A DNA stretch of 25,330 bases from Cephalothrix spiralis (Eukaryota > Nemertea > Palaeonemertea > Archinemertea > Cephalotrichidae). Below, one piece after another: positions 1 through 10,000 of the stretch (position 1 is the stretch's first letter; the number at the start of each line of letters is the position of its first letter). Below the pieces are notes generated by a model. That model did not search any database, had not been told where the DNA came from, and saw nothing but the letters and a program-made list of their open reading frames with translations. The stretch lies in the NCBI GenBank assembly GCA_032353305.1, contig JAUCNG010011122.1:1-25330 (forward strand). The letters run 5' to 3'. The position numbers and the translations under genes were made by a program.

Positions 1-1047
1 TGATTTTTTAGTTCCCTTGGTACGAAGTACCAATAGTGAGCTTAAATGCTTTGGCGCGCTGGATGTATGTGTGTGACGCCTTGTTTTGGTAATTAGCATT
101 AATCAATTTGCTTGAATTTTTTTAAAGGTATCCGAGCCAATTATAAGAAACTATTTTTAACCGTAATAGGCCAAAAACCTTATTCTTGCATTTTTTGGAC
201 CTTAGGGCCAAATCAATCTCCTCCTAGGGTTATGATCCCAGCTTAATGAAGCTTTATTAGACCATGGGCTACAATAGTACGATCAGTTTGCACCAAAATT
301 AGGGGCCAAGCTATGGCCTTGGGCCCGAATCTTGAGGTCAAAAAGTCAAAGTCGTCGTAGAGAGTCACAGTTTTTTTTAATTGTAAGCTTATGAAATAAG
401 ATACAAAAATTGTTAATATTTTCGACGTTAGAGGTCAAAATATGTCAATTTAGAATTATGTTGAAAGTTAAAAATGATCGCAGATTGTTGCGTTCAAACA
501 TAGCTTATCGAAAATAAACATAAGGTTAAACTAGGAAATTTTTTCTATAGTTCATATGACCTCATGCCGCTAGGAGAGTTTAAATGCCAAGGTCACAAAG
601 AGCAAAATCATCGTAGAGAGTTGCGGTTTTTAATGGATAGCTCATAATAAATAGAATCTCTATAGTGATATTTTTCTCGAAATTTAATAGTTACGCCTCT
701 AGTGGCCAAAAACCTCATTTTTGGATCTTAGCGCCGAATCTATCTTCTCCTAGGGTATTGATCTAATCTTAATGAAACTTATATGGAAGCATCATTAGAC
801 CATGAACTACCATAGTTTGAATTCATTTTTTTCCTGGCCACCTGAGGCCAGGTGGCAGGGCAAAAGTTGCTCCACTGCAATAATTCCAGTGATTCCACCC
901 AATTGTGTGTACATGTATTTATATTTATTAATTAATATTAAAATTTAGTATCCGAATGAAGGAAGAGGGTCATATATGTGCACTTATTTGCTGTTTTGAC
1001 AATTTGGAAGTCGGAAAACGTCGATTTATGTAGAGTGTTGAATAATT
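1..1047. other. 5' flank of the gene
   Basis: AT-rich non-coding DNA upstream of the first recognised exon. It holds the tandem repeat at about 160-830. At 908-945 there is a very AT-rich patch (TACATGTA followed by TTAATTAATATTAA) that could lie near a promoter. I see no convincing TATA box at a fixed distance from a start, and the transcription start cannot be placed. An earlier non-coding exon could lie here or outside the window. Confidence 0.5.
160..830. repeat. Diverged tandem repeat, period about 265 bp, about 2.5 copies
   Basis: Blocks recur at regular spacing. A 'gg(c/t)caaaa' block lies near 170, 433 and 703. 'TCGTAGAGAGT' recurs near 353 and 610. 'TCCTAGGGT' followed by 'CTTAATGAA' and 'TTAGACCATG' occurs at about 221-267 and again at about 749-806. 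The intervals are close to 265 bp or twice that. Copy 2 is the most diverged. This looks like an old minisatellite or satellite-type array, or the internal repeats of a transposon. No coding potential is seen. Confidence 0.6.
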
Positions 1048-1084
1048 ATGGAAAAACCTTCCTGGAATACGAACCCTGCTACAG
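1048..1084 (+). CDS. Candidate exon 1: start codon and first 12 residues
   Basis: The ATG at 1048 has A at -3 and G at +4. It opens 12 codons (MEKPSWNTNPAT) and one extra base before a GT at 1085. That leftover G joins the TT opening exon 2 to give Val, directly before the first zinc-ribbon Cys. The reading frame of exon 2 has no ATG between an upstream stop at 1043 and the zinc ribbon, so a splice or an upstream exon is required. The implied intron is only 43 nt (1085-1127), and the donor gtgctt is weak. Vertebrate RNF213 also starts only a few residues before its CPxC motif. The alternative is a first exon further upstream. Confidence 0.45.
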
Positions 1085-4000
1085 GTGCTTTTGATAAAGG
1101 CGTTGTTAAATTGGCCTTTTGTTTCAGTTTGCCCTAAATGTAATGTAGCTGTGGAAGAAACCGACAAATTTTGCTGTGAATGTGGATTTCGAATTGATAC
1201 GCCAGTTGAAGTTAAGCAACAGTTGTACTGCCAAAAGTGTACGAAAATTGTAGACTACAATGGACTGTTCTGTAAATATTGCGGTTTTACTGTCAGAGAA
1301 AAGTCGTCGCAGCCTGGTAAGATTTTTGTTGTTGTTAAGAATCGACCTTGCCATCACAAAATAATCTGAGTTAAATTTAGCTTAGTTTCGAAACACCACT
1401 CTTTTGTTCTGTGGTTCTATGCAAAAGAGATACCTAGGCCTAAAATATAAATATCCGCACACAGATCTAAAAAACAAGGCATAGCCGGAGCCCTATATTT
1501 TCTGCAAGAGCAATTTCTATTTCGATAACATATAACAGGGATGTTAAAGATACAGCCGAATATCCCCCTTTTAGTATAAAGTATAAAAAAGTAAATGATT
1601 TGTCAAGTATGGCCAAAGTCAAATTGGATGTAACGTAGTAGATCGCGAATTTCAGGCTAGGAGCCACTTTTTTAAATAATTTTTTTAAATTTTGTGTACC
1701 AAAAAATAAAAAAAATATAAGCCAACAAATGCATTGAAATAATGAACAAAATCTGGCGCCATGAGGCTAAAAAAAGTGATCTTCTACTAACTTTGGCCGA
1801 GTACGTTTCCGTTTATGTATACTCTATTCCTTTTGCACATTGAATCATCAGAATGATGTTGTGGATATATTCATTTTCCCCACGGAATAGGGTATATGCA
1901 TAGTATTTGCCTACATGGAGGGGAACAGTCCCAAATATCTTTTTTTTTGCCTGCTTGGAAATTATGTATCAATTCTTTACAAAACACCGATCCAAATATT
2001 AATTGAGTACTTAAACGTTCAGACATTATGTTTCCCAATAAGAGCTAAATTGGAAATGCCAATTAGTGTCGTGCCAACGTGAATATCTTGCTCCTGTTTA
2101 ATAATTGAATCATTTGAACTAAACAGAAAATTAGATAATAACTAGTTTGCAATGCAACTGACTGTCAGACCTAAAACATAGCAACAATTAAAGTAATTGA
2201 ACTAAGATAATACATTCATAAAGTGGGGAAACCAATTGAAGGCTTGGTTGCTATTTTATCTCCCTTTATCGCCGTTTGATTTTGGGGTTATGCAACCCAA
2301 TTTGTTACGAACCGGAAAGCATAATTCACGGAACCTAATTTGGTTTACTATATGAACGGTAATGTGTACAATAGGCCTAGTGTACAACAATACAAAAAAT
2401 AATATTAATACATTTGAAAAGTGATTTCCCCCCGTTAAAAACCAGAGATAAAATCTCGGTGAGGAATATAACAAAAAAGGCTGAAAAACTTTGTAAACGA
2501 CAAAACGTGGTTCAACATGGAGGTCATAGAAGCAAGTTGGGCAACAGGAAGCATTTAACTAATATACAGGGGTCTAATAGGATATGATTTTTTTTCATAA
2601 TATCTGCTATAAGTTATGCTCAGTTTTACTGTTTTTTTTCCTGCCTTTGTTTTAATTCCTGCACGGATATACATCGTGTATTTTTAATTCGTATTATAAG
2701 AGGAATTCATTGCGAATAAAGGTATTTAATACTATTTATTATTATTATAGCTTCATAAAACTAGATATCAACATTATATTAGACTACGCAGGTTTATGGA
2801 ACTTTTGGTGTACAACTTTCGGACCAAAGTTTTCTGCCCTCGCGAAGTTCTCTGAAGTGCCATCAACCCTTATATTTTTGGTCGGTTCATAACTAAGGAA
2901 GCTACAATGATTCCCCGAAAAACCTCTGGTTAAATCTTTCCCAGCCTAGCTCCCATACTAAATCGAGAGGATGTTATTTTCAATCACTCTTAAATTAATC
3001 TTCTGAATATTTTCAGTGCATTTAAATTTTTGATAAATATTTTTGTGAATAGTAAATTGAATAAGAAATTAAAAAAAATTAGTTGTTGTTCGACAGATTT
3101 GCACCAACTGTTTTTCATATAAAACAGAATACCACATTCTCTTCAGTGATATGATAAATTCAATTAAGTCGCATATGACTGTTTTCCATAATTTTGGGAC
3201 GCGCTGTACATGGGATCCGAAGAGGGACTAATTCTCTGTGAGTAATCGACCACAAACTTTGTTATCGATAAGTGGTTTATACCCTACAAACTACAAAGTG
3301 TTCATTCGCAACTGAAGAAGGTCTATATCAAGACCGAAAGCTTTTGTCTCAGTTAAAATTGCTGTTTGTTACTTTTGTTGCCAGAGGATTTTTTTAACTG
3401 TTATATAGTATTATCCATATTATCTCTTCAGGTCAGAACCCGGAACTTGCTGAAGACCACAACAGCATCGCCAAATTAGATGGTGGTGCTAACGTTGATG
3501 CAAACCAGAGGATGATGTACGAAAATCCGACATTGTCCGATTCTTGTGACAGCCTAAAATCAAGTTGTTCCGTTTCCCAGGCTCAGGATACAAGCGCTCC
3601 TGTTAGCCATGTAAATAGTCAGGCTATGGAAACACCTGAGAGTGATGAGATGGTCACATCCGGCGCTTGCCAAGTTGATATCAATGCTAACCCTGAAGGA
3701 AGTACAAGAGAACATGAGGCTTCAGCAATGGAACATGATGAAATTGATGGACTGTGTCCGACGGCTGCAGATGACCAAGTTCATCTACCAATGGAAGAAA
3801 GCGTTGAGGTTGGAGTCAGCGATATCGAAATCGGAATCAAAGAGTCATTTCCAGATAATAATGCTCTTGGTTTTTGTGATGTGGATGATAAAGGTACTGG
3901 AGATCATTCATCAATTGACAAACCACAAGATGTATGTGATACATCGAGTCAGACTTCGTCAACTGTTGCAGACAAAGGACCAGCAGTTACTCCACCCCCT

Positions 4001-7000
4001 GGATTTCCTGCAAAATCACGTGATCAGCAAATTGATATTACACCATCTGTCGATCCTACTACTGGTAAAGTTCGAGTTGGGTCGCTGGAAGAATCTATGG
4101 AACATTCTTGGTGCATGATAGATCCGGAGAAATCTTTGCCAGAAAATGACCGTTGTGTAGCGATGGAAGTGCCACCTTGTTCAATTGCGCAGAACGAAAA
4201 TGCAGCAATAAGCCCAGCAACTGCGCCTGGTGAATGCGTTGGTAAAAAAAAAGTCATTCCAGATAATAACTCTCATGGTTTCGAGGGTACAACTGATGCA
4301 ATGGAGGACGGCACAAGGGCAGGTGATGTTACCATGGAATCATCGAGTAATTTTCTTTCAGAGCGAGAATCCAGTGGAAGTGTAGCGAAGCAGGTTATGG
4401 TCCTCCCGTTTGATGAAAGTTCCGCTCGATCGTTGGATTTATCATGGCCCACCGATCATCCATCTATTAAAGCAGAAAACAACATTCCAAATGTCGATGG
4501 TGAAGCTCCTCCCGGTTTTCCCAAACAAAGAACTACAGGTGAGGAACACATCGGTATCGATGTTGAAACAGGACAAGTTAGCATGGACATGACGTATCTG
4601 GCATCTTTAAATGCTGAAGAGTTTATGTTATTCCAAGAAAAAATTCGAAATTCAGCATTAAGCCTCACAAATGCGCCCGATAGATGTGTAGTTAATGCTG
4701 ATCAAAACGACTCATTACTGGTCACAGAAACGTCCCCACTAACCTCGTTAACTGACAATTTACATGCTGAAGTGTCTACTGAATTGAGGGCTCGAAAATC
4801 TGATACAAACGATGAAGGAAGCAACAAAAGGTTCAAAACTTCAATGAGTACTGAAGTTGGTGATAATAATATATCTTCTGGCGGTTCTGACCACGAAGAA
4901 GAAATGGGTACCAATGAAAATGAAAAATTAAATGCTAAACAAAAGAGGAAGAAGAAGAAGGCTCGTAACAAAGCAAATAAAGATAAATCTAATGAAACAA
5001 AAAACAGTGAAAATTCGAGTGATAAAGGTGCTGGTGATGAAATGAAACAGAGTGATAAAATATCATCAGAAACTAAAGAGATTGGAGCGGGTGGAGATGC
5101 TATTAAAGTTGAGGAAAGTTCGTCAAACCGAAAGATGTCTGGTGACGGAAATACTGGACAAAAATCAAACGAAATGGTTTTTGGTAATGGAAATCTTGAA
5201 CAAAGCAAACCGAATGCAAATTCAGGTGCAGTAGCGATTGAAGATAAGAATAAGAACGAGCAAACAGGAAGGAGTTACAGTGATGCATTGAGGTCGGTAA
5301 GTATTATACTGCGTTCTTTGTACTTACCCGGGTTAACTCGAGTCTACTCTATAGCGCGTTCTGTAGAATTTGTTTGTCATTGTTCAATAACGAATATTCA
5401 AAAATATTATTTCTAAACAAAGTTATTGAGCTTTGATTTTAAGCAGATTTTTTACTCAGGTTAACCAGATATGCGTTCTTTTATAAAACCTTTACTCGGG
5501 TCTTACCCGCGTGGGTCAGTAAAAACGAACGCTCGATCTAGATAAATGTATTTCGATGGCAAATATTTTCAAATAATATCAGTTTTTAATTGTTATGATT
5601 TTCTAATTCTGAATATTATGTAGTGAACGTTAATTTTACAATCGTATGATAAACTTAATAATTAATACTGAAGTAACTCTCGCCTGAGTCTTCGCTTCGC
5701 ATCGCGCTTTTCTTTTGAGCTTCACTGTGATATCTTATACAATGTGTGCATCGTTGCTATAATGGTAAGGACGTCAGACTAGTAATCCGGGGGCCCCAGA
5801 ATCGAGTTTCAGGCGTGCATTAACCACTTTACACCATGAAGTTCCTCAGCTCACATTGCTTGACCTTGGCGGCTCGGTTATGTTAAATGACGTGGAACTC
5901 AGTAGGGTGACTTTCCGCAAGTGATGTTCTCTCCCTTCGTGTTAGGTCAGGTCTGGTATAGAAAATAGGACCTCTTAATAGTATTGATATCAAATACCCG
6001 TTGATTTAGAACTTATAATGCTTCCAGGTAGTCCCTCGTTCTGGTTAGCTCAGCAGGTAGAGCATGAGGCTCATAATCTCATGGTCGTGTGATCGAACCC
6101 CGTTCGATCCAAGTCTTTCGCCTAGTGAGGGGCCACCGACCAGTGCTCCAGACAAAGGCAATTGCGGCGAATTAAAGTGTATGATATCATCCATGCTTGC
6201 AGCATGCACGATAAAGAACCATTGGGGCTATCAAGGTCTCATTGAGGGGCTATTCGATGTATAAGATCGAGTAACCAAAATGCGGCTTTCAGATGCTTAA
6301 AAAGTGCAAGTGCTCGGAAATCGGACCTTTTTGTCTATTCGAGAAGTTGTCCGATGCCCGCTATAGAAGAAGACTTTAACCAATTAGTTTGAGGCAATAA
6401 CTATAATATGCCAAATTTATTTTACAGAGTTCGAAAAATGTATCAAAAGGAGCTCAGTAAGTATTATATTTAAGTATTCAAGTTTTTTAGCTCACTTGGT
6501 ACGAATGGCGCGTAGGGTGTTTCATTTTGCAACTTTTTTGTACACGGGGTTACAGAATTTGCGGATTTTTGATCCCCCATATCTCGGATGATAATAGGGT
6601 TAGGAACATGAAACCTTGACCTACCCCATGGTTTTCGGGGCTAAGGAATTCAAAAATACCAATTTTTTTTTCTATCTCTATGAGAAGTGCCCAACTAAAA
6701 AACGGCCGTTTTTTGAGGCGGCGCTTAAAAATTGAATCCGCTTTGCTTAATTTCGAGACTTCTAATTGGGCTAGGGTAACAAAATTTTGATGTAAATAGG
6801 GGTTTTCGAGGTCAAGGAATCGAATGGCGCACATAGTTTTATGATTAGGCTACTGCAAATATGAGAAATGGCACCCCTCCAAATAATAGCCGCCATTTTA
6901 GAAAAAATGGCGGCCATGTCGTAATTTTGGCGGGAAAACTCTACAATTTTAGATTTGTGATATTGACCCTAATAGGAAACGTATGGCGCATGGGCAAATC

Positions 7001-10000
7001 AGATTTGAGAAAAAGTCGCAAAATGAAACACCCTATTGGCGCGGTTTGGTCGATTTCATCAGGTGCAAAACTCATACCAGAAACTTCCCCCAAAAATTAC
7101 TAGATTTCAATATATTACCCGTAGCTTGGTACAGATAAATCTCTCGATTATTTTAGAATAACGCGGCATGGGTATAGTCCATGTATACATGTATGTTTTG
7201 ATTATTCTATGTAATCGATTGTGCAAATTTAAACTCTAATTCTTCTGAATTGATGATTGAATTGTTTAATTAGTACAAAACCTTATATTATTAATATTTT
7301 ATGTTTTCTCAAAAGTATTTTTTCTTCTTCTTTTGCAGGCTTGTGTCATATCTCGTGATAACATTCCGTGTGATTACATCTCCTGATTTCAAGATAGATG
7401 GAAAATCAACTTTGAAAGTAGTTTTGTACCACCAAGAATTGGGAAATGGTAGCCCAAATGACGGACATGCAATGGAATTGAATAGGTGCGTATTTTTGGT
7501 ATATCATATACGTTACGATTTTTGGCTTAGTATTTTGGGTTCGTATAGGTTGAATCGAATTGGAATGTCTAGTTTGAAATTTTTCCTCGACTTCGCGTAG
7601 AAACTGGGAGGCATATGAAATGCCATTTGTGGAACTGTAAATTTGTAAAACTGTAAATTTGGTTATCAATATAATTAAACTGTTGACTGTTAAAAATTAC
7701 GTATTTTCTATACATTTGTGTACTTAGATAAATTAACAATTTTTTGTAATCGTTTTTTTCCAGAAAAGTGAAAGACGGATTCCTTCTCTTTGAAGGAAAA
7801 GTTGCAGTTCCAAAGACTATGTTGTACACAATTGGTAGATTCGAAGCAAAACTATACTATAAGTATGTTGTTGTTTCTGGGAAAAGTAAAGAAAAACGAA
7901 TTTGGGAAATACTACCTGGAGAATCTGATAAGAAAACAGATTCGAAGCGTTGTTTGACGATAAGAAAAGATAGTACCGGTATGTATGATAAAGGTAAGAT
8001 TTTCCTTTCAATTACAAATTTCATTCTTGACGAGTAGTAGAATAAATAAAAAACAGTATTATAACATAAGCTTTCAATTTCATTAGCTAATAGGTTCACA
8101 ACAAGTAAGTGCTTACTTTGCTATAAAATTGCTAATCTTCCCTGAAACACTTACATTTTTTTAAAGATTCTGGTATTAATGTTACAATAACATGATTTGG
8201 GAGGGCAACAATCTGCTTTTCCATGTTTAAAAAAAATTGTTGCCAGAACCAGAACTTTCTCATCAAATATGATAAAAATATGGAACGAAACTTGTTGTCA
8301 TTGTCCAACGATTTACGATTTGCTTGTCATCATTCGCATACTTTTACTTTCATGAACCACACTATTGTTAAATGTATTTTGAAATGTTATTTCTGTTCAA
8401 TCATTAATCTACACCCTTTGTAAAGCGCAGTTTTAAATTGTTACTCTGATTATGGAAATGGATTTTCGGAATAGCTTTAGTGCTCATTGTTAATTAGTTC
8501 TAGTTATTGCATTTTTAGGGTTCCCCATTTTTATTGACTAAAAAAGTATAAGAATTATAGGTAGGTAGACTAAAAAAGTATAAGAATTATAGGTAGGTAA
8601 CAAATATCGATTAAGAGAGTATATAAAGTATGAATTATCATTTTTTCCAGAATCAATGGTGCAATGTGATGGGATTATTTTGGCTGCTACAGGAAAAGAA
8701 TCACAATCAGGTTGGAAAAAAACGTTGACCGGGCTGTATCACACTGTTACTGGAAAACCAAAAAATCCCGAGAAGGTCAATCTGGCGAAAGAATTAATGA
8801 TTGCGTTGCTCCCATCACTTGGCGAATTTGGTAGAACTGGTGATATGAATATAGTAACAGCTGATACCATCATGCAACAGATACTTGAAGTGAAGGAGTT
8901 GCTAGAAGGATCTGATTATGCGGCTAGAATTCTTAACATTGATCTCAGTCAAAGATATGTTATTCATGTAAATATCCCTTGGTATTAATTTCAACTGATT
9001 TTGATCTGTTCAGAAGGGTGATGGTGATTAGTCATGTAGAGAGAAAAAATGTAATGCAATGTAATTGCAAAAACAAATTTTGGGATAATTTTGCACTTGT
9101 TGACTTAGCTATACATGTATATAACTTAGTTACAGATTCATATTTCTATTCAAAGTGACATTAGGCACGTATATTGTATGTGTAGTGATGTATTTCGTTT
9201 TATAATTACGAGTGATTTAACGAGACTGAAGGTCGAGCTTAATTACAAGTAATTCTAAAATGAAATACTTCACTACTCATACAGTAATATTTATTATTAC
9301 TCGACGATAGAGATCCGTTGAATTAGACCGCGAATTGCACGCACGAGAGTGCAATTCGAAATCTGTCAGCGATGACTCAACATGTCAACGCGAATTGTTA
9401 TCAAAGCAAACTAAATGTCGTGTAATAAATAATACGAGTAACGTCACTTGGAAGTGAAATATGAATCTGTAACTATGTCATATAGCTAGGCCCTTGACCC
9501 TCCTAGCGGTGCACCTGTAAACACATAATGTATTTAATTCAAGAGAGAAAGGTTAATTATTAATCGCATGTGAAGCTTTATAATAAATGAATAATTAAGA
9601 AGAAGATGTTCATGTACCCAAATGTACCGTACTAATAATATTTATATTTTGCATTTTAGTATTTAGGTTGTTACGTTGAGGAGCAGTTAGAGTTATTAAG
9701 TGAGGAACAAGATATGGATATCAAATTGCTGAAGGCATTACTGATGGCAGTTATTTGCTGTGAAACTGGAGTATATCCGGGTCAAAAACCAGTAGAGATA
9801 CTCTTTGAGTCGCTTTTCGTCCGTCTGCCAAGTAATGAGTTGTCGTCCTTGCCAGTGTTAGACAAAATAGACCAGCATTTTGTGAATAAACGGTAATATT
9901 ATTATATACGACATTTAACCGAATTTTGTCAAACTGCACGTTTAAACGACGTAGAAAACGGTTTGTATCCCATTTTCGCCTTGTTAAGTAATGTTCTACT

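Larger units (their letters stand above)
5297..6427 (+). other. Intron 3 (1,131 bp)
   Basis: Intron from gtaagt to tttacag. It contains two tRNA-derived SINE copies back to back (about 5745-5965 and 6035-6310). The remaining DNA is AT-rich and shows nothing else recognisable. Confidence 0.65.

Noticed and set aside
4702-5208. 168-codon open frame on the minus strand, leucine/serine/phenylalanine-rich
   Set aside because: It is the complement of the lysine/glutamate/serine-rich coding exon 3, which is supported by splice sites and phase; the minus translation is biased low-complexity.
5747-5820. Functional tRNA-Thr gene
   Set aside because: The anticodon-loop-like sequence is present, but the arms do not pair properly and the downstream body is shared with three other repeat copies.
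6035-6110. Functional tRNA-Met gene
   Set aside because: D and anticodon arms pair, but the T arm and acceptor stem do not, and a repeat body follows that recurs elsewhere; it is a SINE head.
6550-6834. 94-codon minus-strand frame inside the 6505-7043 element as a transposase
   Set aside because: It has no recognisable transposase motif and lies within a short element with no space for a full transposase.
8536-8599. CRISPR-like or regulatory array
   Set aside because: Only two directly abutting units without spacers; a simple tandem duplication.
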